DNA of 64,000 nt from assembly GCA_020726505.1 (NCBI GenBank), contig JAHLEZ010000007.1:2914001-2978000 (forward strand), in the 5' to 3' direction. Below the pieces are notes generated by a model. It had not been told where the DNA came from. It made no database searches and saw only the letters and a program-made list of their open reading frames with translations. The DNA is from Leptodontidium sp. MPI-SDFR-AT-0119. Its lineage: Eukaryota > Ascomycota > Leotiomycetes > Helotiales > Leptodontidiaceae. Below, one piece after another: positions 47,518-59,926 of the stretch. How positions within the stretch are numbered: position 1 is the first letter of the stretch; each line of letters opens with the position of its first letter. A program made the translations under genes and the position numbers.

Positions 47518-50500
47518 TGTTACGATTGGCAAGAGGTTGATACGGCGAGTAGACTCTAGCTTTGTATTTAGGCCTAATACTACGCTCAAAATCTAGAAGA
47601 AAAGACAAGGAGAAAAGGAGAGCTCTTTATAAGAGAGAGCTCGAGTATAAATACACGAAGGACCCTTTTAATAAGGCCTAGCGTAGTCGAACACTATTTA
47701 TATTAATATGTCGTAGGCTCGCCACCTAGTTCTCCCGATTAGGCTTAGCGCCGTCGCATAGCCAGCGATATTATAAGCCTATGTCGGTTAAAATACGAGG
47801 CGCATCGTAAGTCGTAATATTACTTCCCTTTCTTAAAAAACTACGTTCGCGCAGTTATAATTATAATTATATTATCTTTTAAGTTATTATAGTCGTTAAT
47901 ACTAGCGTTATAGGTCTTTAGCCACTTTAAGAGAGCTCTTAGCGGGCCTTTAGTATTAAGATACTTTAGATGAAATCGTTTAATTATATATAAAGCTATT
48001 ATAATATCTAAGTATAAGTATTACTTTAGGTTTTCGTCGGCGCCTAACTACTTAATGCGGTAGAATAGCTTATTTTGTATAACCTTAAAGCCAAGGATGC
48101 CCTTAATTTCCCACTTATCTTACTTAAGTAGTAGCTAGATAAGTACCGGCGTAACTCTAGCTTATTTAAGTAAGGGTTCGTCGACGTACTTGCGGAGCGA
48201 GTGCGAGTAAAAGACAGGGTAAATTTATTAGTCTTTTAAGAGCTTAATTCTTTAACTCTCTCCTTCCTTAGCGATTACCTTAATAAGGCCGTACTACTTA
48301 TTAGACAGCTTCTTTGAAGGTTAGTCGATATTCTAGTTCTAAGTGTTAATTAGTACTAAGTTATTAATGTCTTAATTAATAGTGCGTCGCCCACGGTTCG
48401 TTAGTCGTTTTATTTTCTCTTATTAATCCTTTAGGGATAATTATATAACTTCTATAACTTCTTTTATTTATAATATTACTTATAAAGCCTTCTCGCAATT
48501 AAGTTTCTTTATTGCCGTAGTTGGAGGCTCTAAGTTAACTAGTTCCTAAGAAGTCCTTGGCTTAACGCTATTAAGTAACTAAAAGGGAGATAAACGGCCT
48601 AAGGACTCGTGTAATAATATTAGTTAAGTAATATTTATAATTAATAAGAGGTTACTTTAATTATCTTAGTAATAGTAATAAAGGGGCAAAGCTACTACTT
48701 AATATATTAGTTTGTTATTTTCGTTTAGCCGTCGACGTTTAGGTTATACGCCGTTTGAAAAGAAGTAATACTTGGTGTGAATGATGATTCTATTGTAAAG
48801 GAGATTTCTAGGTCTATATAACTACTCTAGCTTATCACGTGTGTATTCGCTTAGGTAGCCGAATTAGGTAAATGTAAGCTCAAACGAGCTCAAACGAGTC
48901 TTTACCAAATACAGTTGTTTTCCGGTAGTTTGAGACGTAAAGCCCGGAGCTTCGTACAACCACTGTTTTAGCCTAGGAAAGCCGTGTATCAGAAGCCTTG
49001 GATTCCATGGCTGTAACCTGTGGACGTCAGAGCTTTGTATAAGACGTATGTGGCTTGTTTTAAGCTATTTCCGGCTAATTAGGCCTAGAATAGGTTTTAT
49101 TGAGTATATAAGCGAGCTTTAAGTGAGGTAGTTACATTATAATCTTTATACCGTTATTAGCTTTACCTTAGTCTTAAAGATACGACAATACTTCTTTTAA
49201 AATAAGGAGACGAACTAAGGTCCTTAGTCCGAGACAATAAAATCTAATATACTAAAGTAGCGAGTTTAATAAACGAGAAAAAGAATAGTTATACCTTTAG
49301 TAGTAATTATATTGTTATAAGGTATCGAAACTAGTTTCTTAAATAAGTAATTTATAATAACTATAGCGAAGTTATAATTGTACTAATCTAATAATAGCTT
49401 CGTGAAATTTATTATAAGGTACTCATATAGCCGAGTAGGGATTAGTAGGGGGTATAAGAAACTAAGAGTCTTATCCTTATAGAGTTTTTATTAGGAACAA
49501 CTACAGTTTATTACGTATCGAGCTATGTCTGTAGTAAGGCTATTCTAGTAGTATTTGCGGCTACGTAATGACTTTATCTTTTTGATTTTTGTGTATACTA
49601 CTAAAGGTTAAGAATCTATATAATAAATAAGTGTCGTGTAAAGCTCCGGTGGTTTTAAGAGCACTTTTAAGTGTCCTTAGAAAAGTAACTTATCGTTTAT
49701 TAACTCGTAATTTAATAATTATTCCTTAGCCTTTTATTAGAGGCTTTAGTAAAGGCGACTCCTTATTAGCCGTAAGCACTTAATTAATAATATCGTATTT
49801 CGCGATGTTATAAGTTACTATAAAGTTAAGGTTAAGCTCCTTTGTAGTAAGAATCTTTAAGTTAATTAGTACTCTTATATTAAGCTCGGGTTTTAGCTTT
49901 AGTTCGTTACGTAGCTTAATATCGTGATCCGGGATTATAGTTTTTATAAGTACTAAGGGTATAGTTTTTATGACTTTAATATAAGCGTTTATAAAGTCGA
50001 CGGCGGAGAGTTAGAGGTCACTAGCGACTCTTAAGTTAATCTTATTTATCGGAATTAATTGCTAATTATAAATAGCCCTCTTACGTACTTTTATAGCCGT
50101 AAGGTTTTAATCCTGTCGAGACAAGGTATTAGCTAGTGTATTAATAGTTCTAATGTAATATATAATTATAAAAATAAAAGTTTATAAAGAACTTTACTTA
50201 TTAAGCCTATTTAGTCGTAAGGTCCTTAGTAGTTATAAAGTACTTTAAGGCTTAGTAGTCTATATAGACAAAGACTTTCTTTTAGGCACCTAAGAGCTTT
50301 AGCTAATATTACTTAAATAACTGGAAAATCGTTAGTATCTTTTTGTCGTAGATTAAGTAATTAAGCTTAAGGTTTATTATAATCTTAGAAAAATATCTTA
50401 CGAAGTAAAAGGTATCGTTTTCTTAAAGTTAAGATAAAATCTTAATAACGGCTTCGTTAAATAAGTTAATCTTTAACCGCGTTTATTTTATAAGGTCGTA

Positions 50501-51040
50501 GTAGCGAAGAACTAACGCGAACTAAAAGGCTTCTTAGAGAGTTTCTTAAGTGTTTTTATAAGTGTTATTAAAGTTAAAAGGGATGTTTTTTCTTATAAGT
50601 ATTATAAGAGGTCGTGCGATGTGACTATAATCTTAAATAAACTAATAATAAAAGTTACAAAAACTAAGATAATTTTATATATTCTTAATATTATTAGTAT
50701 ATTACTAGTTCTTAATTATACTAATCTTCTCTAGGTTTACTTTTACGCTATCGACTTTAATAATAAATCCTAAGAACTTCGTTTTTTACACGCTAAACTC
50801 GGACTTCTTAATATCGGCCTAAAGTTTATATACTTATAATATTACTATTACTTTCTTAATATAAACCTCGTGTTTTTCGAAGATTAACGAATATATAAGG
50901 ATATCGTTTATATAAGCCGCGCAAAAATCATCGAGGTACTTTATAAAGATATCGTTAATAAATCACTAAAAAGTCGCTAAACTATTTATTAAGCTAAAGG
51001 GAAGAACCTTATATTTATACGTGTTATATTATATGCGAAA
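47518..51040 (-). mobile_element. Truncated family-B gypsy copy, 3' half
   Basis: Minus orientation. LTR 47518-47819 (302 bp) is followed by polypurine tract, chromodomain, integrase and RNase H regions matching the reverse complement of element B from about 35011 down to about 32215 in the reverse transcriptase. Interrupted at about 48751-49152 by an unrelated block. It ends abruptly at a plus-oriented B LTR at 51041. Confidence 0.85.
48773..49150. repeat. Insertion in B copy sharing a block with 14112-14180
   Basis: About 380 bp not present in element B. Starts TGGTGTGAATGATGATTCTA, contains GAGTATATAAGCGAG (TATA-like) and ends near GTAGTTACA. This is consistent with a solo LTR of a fourth family. 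No clean target duplication seen. Confidence 0.5.
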
Positions 51041-51342
51041 TGTTACGACCTACGATGCGCCTCATATTCTAACCGACACGGGCTCGTAGCATCGCTGGCT
51101 ATACGGCGGCGCTAAGCCTAATAGGGAAGACTAAGTGGCGAGCCTGTAACATGTTGACGTAAATAGCACCCGACTACGCTAGGCCCCATTAGGAGGGTCC
51201 TTCATGTATATATACTCGAGCCCTCCCTTACGGAGAGCTTTCCTTTCCTCCTTGTCTTTTCTTCTCGATTCTGAGCGTAGTATTAGGCCTAAATACAAAG
51301 TTAGAGTCTACTCGCCGTATTAACCTCTTGCCAGCCGTAACA
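51041..51342 (+). repeat. Family-B LTR, opposite orientation to adjoining B copy
   Basis: 302 bp, TGTTACGACC...GCCGTAACA. No internal B sequence follows it. Flanks CGAAA and GGAGA show no target duplication, so it may mark a rearrangement. Confidence 0.88.
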
Positions 51343-52480
51343 GGAGATAGTAAGGCGGATGCTTTTATAGTAATCATTTATTACCTAAAGAGTTAATTTA
51401 ATACTCGAAAGTGAGAGGGTAAGAGATAAAGGTATAAAAATAAAGGATCGAAGATAAGGAAATGAATACTTGTAACTTAGAGTCTTTAACGACGTTATTT
51501 TTATATAACTTCGCGCTTTATATTAAAGCCACCTTCATCGCGGGCAATCTAGCAATTTATTCGATTAGTAAGAGCCTTAAAACGTTTTTATAAACTCTTA
51601 GTAGTCTTAGAAAGAGTAGATTTGTTAAGTATCTTAGAATGCTCGATAATGAATTTAATAATGTGAAAGAAGAGGAAAGGAACAAAGGGGTAATTGTGAA
51701 GGTATATATTAGCGTTAGTAATACTAAGAAGAGGTTATTATTAATAAGAAAAGAGGGTAATATTTATAGTTATAAACAAAAATCTTGCGATTACCGATCA
51801 CGTACAGTCTACTAATTAACACTACCTACTAGGTAAGTAGAACCTATGCACCAACTCGACGTGGCTTAGCTAATTAGAGCATTAAGCGCCACTTCTTAAC
51901 TTAGACGCAATTACTAGCGACGTCTAATTAATTAATTAATACCTTAACTGTACTTGCCTTATTACGGACTAGGCTATCTGTCTTATAGTAAGATCTCAGC
52001 CTTATAATCTATAGATTGTACTCTCTTTCTAGAAACTTTATTTTATATTTTTATATTTATAATTTAAGATAAATATATAAATGTTCTTGTATTTATAGTA
52101 CGCCTTATTTACGTGCTCTTATTTAAGATATTAACGCGGCGACTTATGTTATTATTTACTTTTTAGGGGGTACACATTTATTAGTGAACGGGCTCCCGAT
52201 TACGCGCTTAGCTGCGTATTATACTTTCTTTTATTATAACTCACCTAACGACTATATAATAGTCTCAGTTAGTTTTTCTTAAAGCCTTGTTTGTTTACCT
52301 AGAGTGCGTATAGGGCATCTCTTAATCTCCTTAGTACGCCTTTTAATGCCAAGCTTAACGTCCTTATAATTATAGCTCGCTAAGGGGTGTGTCGCGCACT
52401 AGCGTAGTTCTTTAGTCCAATACATACTTGCGTAAGCATTCTAGGTATATAAACCCAGTCTCTAGCTCCTCTTTTAAAGA
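51343..52480. other. AT-rich degraded sequence, unassigned
   Basis: Nothing legible on either strand. It may be the non-coding end of the pogo-type element that follows. Confidence 0.35.
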
Positions 52481-54560
52481 GGATAACGCTCAATTCAATT
52501 AATCTTTGAATAACTTTCTAGGACCTCATTTGATCGTAGAATCTTTCAACCCTTTAAACCTCTGCTCTTCTTCTGCACGACAATTTATTATTGTTCCATT
52601 TCTCGAGGTTTTAATTAATGTAAATCTCTTTCAGTTCCTTGATTATCGCCTTCAAAAGTGAGTTAATAGAAACATCTAGTACTTAAACATAGCCAGTATA
52701 GCCGCTAGGAATAAGAGACAAGGTAATATTTAACCTCTTGAATTTAGTACGTATCTTCTTGTTAAGTCTCTCTTCTTATAGTCTCTTCGCTTTTGTAGTC
52801 GCAGATTTATTAGTAGGCACCTTCTTTCCGGTGTGTTTGTAAGGGGCAAAGGCGTCGAGAACGAGAAGACGAGGTTCTTGATTTAAGAGAGTATATTCTG
52901 ACGTATATGTGTAGTCTTGTCGAATCCAATCGAGGAAATTGGCAGAGTTAGCGTATACTTTATCGTTCTAAATTACCTTTACACTAGTATCGTACTACTT
53001 TATCTTTAGCTGTCGATTCTTGTTTCTGTTACGGCTGGCAAGAGGTTGATACGGCGAGTTGACTCTAGCTTTGTATTTGGGCCTCTAACTACGCTCAGAA
53101 TCGAGAAGAAGAGACAAGGAGGAAAGGAGAGCTCTCCGTAAGGGAGGGCTCGAGTATATATATATAAAGGACCTTCTTAATAAGGCCTAATGTAGTCGAG
53201 TGCCATTTACGTTAATATGTCGCAGGCTCGCTACTTAGTCTTCCCTATTCGGCTTAGCGCCGTCACATAGCCAGCGATATTACGAGCCTGTGTCAGTTAA
53301 AATACGAGGCGCATCGTAGGTCGTAACAGTTTCCCTTCCCCGGTTTTCCCTTGAATATAAGAAGAGGTTTACACCGCGCTACTCTATTTGCGAAGACAAT
53401 AACTTAAAGTGTAGCTTGTCGCTTTTCTTAACCTCCTTTAGCTGTTCTTAAGGTAACAGTTCTGGCGCCTTTAAAGGCGTACGTACGGCCTTTCTAAAAC
53501 TCAAAAGCGAGCGGGGATTAATTTATATTCGAGATCTCAAAGAGCTTATACCTTCTAATAATAAGTACAATTATCGGGCGAGGTTTTCCATAGTCTAAAT
53601 CAGGCTTAATAATAGTATTCCGACGATTAAATTATAATTAACGAACAATTGTGGCTCGTAACTCTTCGGGGGCCTTCTGAGCTCGTTTAATGCCTACTCG
53701 AAAAGAGATATTATAGCGGTGTTTAAAACTAGTTAACTAGCCAGCGGACTACCGGAAACCTAAGTACAGATTTAAGCCTCTTTCCTTACGAATTACTCAC
53801 TCAAGATAAAGCTCACTATACACCTGTTTCGCATTCCAAATTAATTATTTCGCAGATATCGCTCGACCTTTTAGGCGTGCCTTATTAAACCGTTCTTTTA
53901 GCTTTAACTCTATATCTAGCTCCTTTATTATACCCTATAGCTTATGAACTTAGAATATACCCTTCTTTTACTATAAAATCTCGCTCTTCTTCTTGATTTA
54001 ACCCCGGAATATTAAGCGTGGGATGTAAAGCTTACGAGCCGCATATCGAACAGTGATTCTTTTGTCGGTACTATCTTTAAGTGTTCGATACGTACTCTCC
54101 TAGTATAAAATCGCAATTAACTTGTACTCTCGAGAATAGGAATATCGCCGTTTAGTCACATAATCGTCGTAATCGGTATTAGCAAGACTATTAAGCTCGT
54201 TCTGAACCCCTCTATTAGTCTAAATAATCGACTAGTTAATACGCTCTTAATCTCCCGGCTCTCTTATTCTTTCCTTATCATTCCGAATTCGCTATTCAGC
54301 TAGCGCCTTGATTATTTCCTGTTCGTTTACTCCCCTAATATACTTGCGGCTAAGAACACGTTAAGAGCGAGGTACTGCTTCCTTTGTAAAGGGGCTACAA
54401 CGAAGGCGAGGTTTAAGTGGTTAAAAAAGGCCTTACAAATTCAAGGTAGCTTACCCTAGTAGTAAAGGACCTGTAGGAATGCGAGGAATTAAAGGTATAT
54501 TAACGATACTATATAAAGGTGCAATTAAAGGATAAAGAGTCCAGTTATAGTTGGCGAAAT
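52480..54560 (-). mobile_element. Tc5-like pogo transposon relic
   Basis: Minus-strand reading gives, in order, an N-terminal helix-turn-helix block (DDYVTKRRYSYSREYKL ... AARKLYIPR), a CENP-B-type second block (ELKLKERFNKARLKGRAIS) and RVGIKRAQKAPEELRATIV. The first catalytic region follows (FEISNIN-stop-SPLAFEF where intact relatives have NMDETPLPFEY, so Asp is Asn). Then come the second Asp block (LLVLDAFAPYKHTG) and the third block (LSLIPSGYTGYV-stop-VLDVSIN, in place of GYIQPLDVSLN). A B-family solo LTR splits it at 53022-53333. The limits given are approximate, since terminal repeats were not found. Confidence 0.75.
53027..53328 (-). repeat. Solo LTR of family B with GTTTC target duplication
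   Basis: 302 bp, TGTTACGGCTGGC...GGTCGTAACA. GTTTC at 53022-53026 and 53329-53333. It disrupts the pogo-type transposase between GKPGKG and RQLKIK. Confidence 0.93.
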
Positions 54561-55771
54561 CGAACATTCAAAAGGTGGTGTTTTGGTGGGGATTTAGGGG
54601 GAAATTATGATCTATAGCGCCACTCTTGACCACAGCGCCAGGTCCAAACCTATCAAAATACTACCGAAAAGTTAATTCGCCATGGCGCTGTATGCCAGAT
54701 AATACGGTATTGCTTTACGTCAGGGCAGACGAAGCAAAGCATCGGGAAGCCAATCATACATTGGGGAATTTGGATCAGAAGACCGACCCGAACCCTTTTG
54801 CAAGTAAATTTAAAGACCTCTCGAAGTCGCATCCGAGCAAAGGGCTCGCGGACTCGAAGCCGGTTGCGTGGGCACGAGAGGAGGCGTTGTAGGGTGCTCG
54901 GGCCCTCAGTTTTCACTGGTCGACAATTTTGATCATACTTTCACTTGGTAAAAAATGCTGTGCAGGTTTTGAGAATCGTATTTGTACAGTACAGCTAGGG
55001 AAATTCTACTCACTGTGTTTCACGGTGCTTAAGAGGAAATCGACATGTTCAACAGTTCACCTGAAGCTGGCTGTTAATTATAGAGCAGGTCAGCATTTCC
55101 TTTAGGCGACGCATCCGGAGGATGTTGACGAGGAAGTCCTCTCATTCGTCGAAAAGCTTTCTTAAATTGAGGATGGCGCCCTCCCCTTTCTCAGATGCAA
55201 AGCTACCAGTGGATGTTTTTATATTATCTAGCTCCTGGCGAATACCCAACGGAACCTTGACCACATTCTGAAGGCAAACACAATGAGAGCAAGGAACGTA
55301 TGTGCTTTTACATCGCGATGCTCAGTCAGGAAGAACAGTCCGCCACGGCCCTCCGAGACAAGGTTGATGTTCTTCAAGCGGAATTAGCCCAATGCCGCAA
55401 TCAGGACGGGCCAGATCGTGTCGGGCTGTCCCGTGCTGCCACAGCTGCTTCGGAGCGATCATAGTGGCAGATCGCCTGGCCTACCCCGAGAGACGGGCTT
55501 TCAAGCATTTGGCCTGCTTCCGGACGCAGCCGATCTGGAGATTTTGACGCTGTCTACACCACTGGCAATTCGGCTCCCGCTCTCTCCGACAACTTTGTCC
55601 AGTGGACTCGGCCTGGAACTTGTCGACGCTATCTCTCCACATACTGGACCCGAAGATTCCGATGAGCCTACCGAATCCGAAATTCCACGAGCACTTGGGT
55701 GCTTATTTTTTATACGGATATCATGCAAACCTATTAAACCTAATAAAGTATTGGATTCGCTCGTAATATAA
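54561..55771 (+). other. Non-RIPed stretch with unassigned coding-like fragments
   Basis: Base composition returns to normal. An 88-codon frame (54626-54892, KYYRKVNSPWRCMPDNTVLL) and a frame near 55318-55440 (QEEQSATALRDKVDVLQAELAQ, coiled-coil-like) followed by LSDNFVQWTRPGTCRRYLS in another frame suggest a decayed gene. I cannot name a family. Confidence 0.3.
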
Positions 55772-55773
55772 TA

Positions 55774-57599
55774 AGTCCCCACCCCACCATTTGGACCACC
55801 CCCCCATTTGGACCACCTCGCTTAGTACACTGCTATTTCCACTTACCTATCTTCAATAATTAATAATTATTTTATTCTCTTATCGATTTTCTCAATTTTT
55901 TTGAATTTGAATTAAGACGACGATAAAGCCAAAATACAGTGAGTAAAATATTCTTTAGGCAATTGACGCGGTCAAAAATGGCAAGTCTGAACGACGCGCT
56001 TTAATTGAGTGGGGTATTCCGAGGTCTACTCTTAAACACCACATTCACAACTCAAACACCTATTAAGAGGCTGCTAGTCACTTACAAAGACTACCCCTAG
56101 TACTAGAGGACCGTTTTACACACTAGATTTTGACTCAAGAAACACTAGGGTTTAATATTACTTATACGCAAGTACGGCTTTTTAGGGAACGGCTTTATAT
56201 ACTTCAAGGGGATACTCGTTTACTCGGAAAACGATAGGTACAGCGGTTTTTTAAGCGGAATCTTGTTCTAAGTACTAAGAAGCAATATTCTATTAATTCT
56301 ATACGTGTTAATAACGTAACATCCGATGTTATTAAGCCGTGGTTCCAGAAATTGCAAATTCTAGTTATCAAGGCAATTTTACCTGAAAACCGATGGAATA
56401 TAGACGAAGCTGGGATTATAGAAGGCCTTAGAGTTAATAACTTAGTTATTAGCTATACAAATCGACGTTTTGTTCAGCGAAAACAGCTTAGTTCTCGGAA
56501 TTAGACCTCCTTCATTAAATATATCTCTACAACCGGCAAAAAAACTACTCCACTTGTAATATATAAGGGGAAATCGATTCAGTAACAGTGGTTTCTAGTA
56601 GATCTCAATATATTCAAGGAATGACAGTTTACAGTAACAGAGAATAGGTAGACAGACGATGTTACCGCATTAGAATGGCTAGAAAAAGTCTTTATTCCTC
56701 AAACGCAACCACGTGACGGAAAACCCCGATTATTAGTCTTAGACGGCCATAAAAGTCATAAGACTACGGAATTCATGTAGAAGTGCTTAGAACACAATAT
56801 ATTTCTATTGTTTTTACCTATATATACGTCGCATGTCTTACAACCTTTAGATTTATCGATTTTCTCTCCTCTCAAAGCAGCCTACCGGAAACACCTTAAC
56901 CTTTTAGTATTAATGACTGATTCTACTCTAATTAGCAAGCGTAACTTCTTAATATGTTATTATAAGGCACGGCAAGAGACCTTAACGGGTATGAATATTA
57001 AAGCTAGCTAGAGAGCTACCGGTCTCTAGCTAGTGAGTATAGCAAAACCACTAATAAGCCGATTACTATTAGAGAATAGTAATCAGGAGCTAGAAACTAG
57101 TGTTTCTAAGGACTTTCAAACCATTAAGGAAGTGGAGGAATCATCAATTATTTAGTCTACGCTAAAGGCTAGTAAAGAATTCAGGTTATAACTCAACACT
57201 TTGTCTAAATTATCACATAACAATCTTCTAACACATCGACTACTCTTTAATAAAGCTATTAAAGCTTTTAATCAAAAGAACTTCGCATTAGGACAGGCAG
57301 AGATGAAGATACAACAATTAGAGGCTAAATTAGATCAATTACAGCTACGGAAAAAACAGAAGGTTCAAACTAGCCCAAATTCCAAGTTTACAAATATTCA
57401 GGCTATTTAGAGAGCTCAAATTGCAGCTAGAGATCAGGAAATTGTACCTATTAATTCAGATTCAGTAGGAGATTATGATACTACAGAAGATTATATAGAA
57501 ATTAAAGCGTTGTAGAGTTATTAAGTGTTGTTTATAAAGTAGTGGAAAAATGCGGGGTAGTCCAAATGGGGGGGTGGTCCAAATGGTGGGGTAGGGACT
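55774..57599 (+). mobile_element. Fot1/pogo-type DNA transposon with compound terminal repeats
   Basis: Terminal inverted repeats of about 48 bp at 55774-55821 and 57552-57599 with few mismatches, flanked by TA (55772-55773 and 57600-57601). Each contains CATTTGGACCACC or a variant twice in tandem. Plus-strand transposase remnants include the DDE block LDGHKSHKTTEFM (about 56738) and PIYTSHVLQPLDLSIFSPLK at about 56816. Near the end is a coiled tail with QLRKKQKVQTSPNSKF. Stops at former Gln/Trp codons mark it as RIPed, but less than the copy at 27661-36057. Confidence 0.9.
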
Positions 57600-57849
57600 T
57601 AGATTGGGTTAGCTTGAGGCCTAATGATAATGAGTTAGATAGGTAGGACGAAAATCCGACCCAATCGATCCATCGAGAACGCTGAAGTCGAGAATCATTT
57701 TCATCACACTATATTCTGGCTTTGAGTCACATCTGTAACTCAACATCATAAGCTCAGCGCGATTTCGTGTTCGTAGCCTTCTGGGGAAATTTTTCAACAG
57801 AAGGTAAATTATGCTAATGAAATATGTAATAGACAGTCTGCAAGTTATG

Positions 57850-59646
57850 TCACAACTTTTCTCGAGATGTCTGTAATGCTTTGAAGCCTCCTTCCAGTAC
57901 CGACTTGTATCCCCCATCCAGATTAACCACATCGAATCCCTTCTGCTTCAAGATTCTGTACGCAAGATAACCGCGATAGCCTACTTGACAGTAAACGACA
58001 ACGCGTCGCCCTTTGTCCAGCGTGCTGACATTCTCACGGAGCTTGTTTAGAGGAATATTCACAGCATAGGGAATATAACCCCGTGAAACCTCTCCAGGCG
58101 AGCGTACATCGACAATTTGTGCAGCATCTTGCCCGATCTTGAGGTCCTCGGCATGAATAATGTTGACATCGCCACGAAGGAGATTGCTACCCACGAATCC
58201 AGCCATATTGACAGGATCCTTAGCAGAGCCGTATGGGGGTGCATAGGCCAATTCGAGGTGTTCCAAATCGAACATTGTCATTCCTGCTTGCATGGCCGTT
58301 GCGAGTACGTCGATGCGCTTATCTATACCAGCTGTTCCCATAGCCTGAGCTCCTAGAAGGCGTCCTGTTTCCTTTTCAAAGGCAACCTTCAACGTCATAG
58401 GGTGAGAACCAGGGTAGTAGCCTGCGTGGTCTGGTGGATGCACTATCACCCACAAGGGGTCAAATCCCATCTGACGCAAAGACGTGACCGAAAACCCAAC
58501 ACTGGCAACTGTGAGGTTAAAGACCTTGCAAGCAGAAGTGCCCACATTGCCACGATAGCTGATCTTTCGACCAAAGATGTTGTCTGCGGCCAGGCGGCCT
58601 TGTCGATTCGCTGGCCCGGCTAGTGCAAGTTGTAAAGCACGACCTGCGATGCGGTGCTCCGATTCAATCATATCTCCAACAGCGTAGATATCTGGGTCCG
58701 AGGTTTGCATAAAACGATTGACTGTGATGCCTGTTTTCCCAATCTTCAGGCCGGCCTTTTCGGCCAACGACGTCCTGGCACGGACTCCTACTACCACTAT
58801 AACCAGGTCGGCAAGAATCGGAACCCCGTCTGCAAGCACGACCCGGCCAGGGGTATCGATTCCTGGCGCCTCGATTTTCTCAATTCTGGCATTGAGAAGG
58901 AGGTTTACGTTGTGACGGCGAATTTCGGCATGAAGGGGCTCCGCCAAGTCTGCATCCAGGGGTGGGAAAACGTGCGGCATATATTCAACGATGCTAATCT
59001 CGAGACCAAGGCTGTGAAGGGCATCAGCAACCTCAAGACCAATGAAACCACCACCTATTATTGCCACTCGAGTGCCACCGTGCTCAGCTAGATAAGCTTT
59101 GATTTTCTGGAGATCGGGAATAGTCTGTAAAGTGAAGACGTTGGGCAAATCGATTCCGCCGATAGGGGGGCGAAAGGGCTCGGCGCCCTGCGATAGGATA
59201 AGTTTGTCGTATGGGACTTGTTGAATTGACTCTGACCCCTTGGCCCGCACGTCAACTGTGTGATTTTCCCGGTCGATACTCAAGACTTCCTTGTTGATCT
59301 GGACGTCGATATTAAAGCGATCATTGAGCGCTTGGGGAGTCTGTAAAACAAGGGCTGCGTCGTCTTTGATCACTCCGCCGAGAGCATAAGGAATCCCGCA
59401 GTTGGCGTAGCTGACGTAAGAACCTCTTTCAAAAACGGTGATGGATGCCGTTTCATTGAGGCGGCGCGCGCGAGTCGCTGCGGACATGCCACCAGCAACG
59501 CCTCCGACGATAACAAGTCTCATGGGCACTTTTGAAGGCATTGTTGAGCTTGATCTGAGAAGAGATATTGGAGAGCTCTTATAAAAGGATCCAAAGAAGG
59601 ATTTGATGTTTGAAAGAGGATTGCTTGCTGTTCTTCTCAGAAGCAT
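57850..59646 (-). CDS. CoA-disulfide/persulfide reductase fused to rhodanese (CoADR-RHD)
   Basis: Intronless, 598 residues from ATG 59646; the frame is open further up only from a TTG. The first 35-40 residues (MLLRRTASNPLSNIK...) are basic and hydroxylated, like a mitochondrial presequence. MRLVIVGGVAGGMSAATRARR is the FAD-binding start. Cys in SYANCGIPYALGG is 42 residues after that Met and matches the redox Cys43 of bacterial CoA-disulfide reductases. NAD(P)H binding shows as VAIIGGGFIGLE, and the second FAD block as DIYAVGDM. The C-terminal rhodanese domain has the active-site loop YCQVGYRGY. Bacterial homologues reduce CoA disulfide, CoA persulfide or polysulfide. The lack of introns and bacterial-type domain order suggest ancient horizontal gain. 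A YeeE/YedE transporter gene lies upstream on the same strand. Confidence 0.9.
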   Translation of the reverse strand: MLLRRTASNPLSNIKSFFGSFYKSSPISLLRSSSTMPSKVPMRLVIVGGVAGGMSAATRARRLNETASITVFERGSYVSYANCGIPYALGGVIKDDAALVLQTPQALNDRFNIDVQINKEVLSIDRENHTVDVRAKGSESIQQVPYDKLILSQGAEPFRPPIGGIDLPNVFTLQTIPDLQKIKAYLAEHGGTRVAIIGGGFIGLEVADALHSLGLEISIVEYMPHVFPPLDADLAEPLHAEIRRHNVNLLLNARIEKIEAPGIDTPGRVVLADGVPILADLVIVVVGVRARTSLAEKAGLKIGKTGITVNRFMQTSDPDIYAVGDMIESEHRIAGRALQLALAGPANRQGRLAADNIFGRKISYRGNVGTSACKVFNLTVASVGFSVTSLRQMGFDPLWVIVHPPDHAGYYPGSHPMTLKVAFEKETGRLLGAQAMGTAGIDKRIDVLATAMQAGMTMFDLEHLELAYAPPYGSAKDPVNMAGFVGSNLLRGDVNIIHAEDLKIGQDAAQIVDVRSPGEVSRGYIPYAVNIPLNKLRENVSTLDKGRRVVVYCQVGYRGYLAYRILKQKGFDVVNLDGGYKSVLEGGFKALQTSREKL

Positions 59647-59926
59647 AATATTGCACTTAGAGTTTAAATTATTGGTGTGCGATACGACTAGGAAATATAT
59701 AAAGATAAGCAAGGTTTAGATGAGCGATACTTCTGCTCACGAGCCTGCTCACACCATCTCCTGATATAACGGGTGGGCCAACCTCAGGAACTTGTTTCCT
59801 TGGCATCGCTGTCTTGCGTGTTGAATTGGAAGGGAAGTATATCGTATGATGATGACGATGGATTGCCGTTGCAGCGAGCTTAGCGCGGCGACCCCTGCAA
59901 CCTTCCGAACTTACAATTGCTTGCAT

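Noticed and set aside
54626..54892. 88-codon plus frame as a gene
   Set aside because: No family match, a competing antisense frame of equal length, and no downstream continuation.
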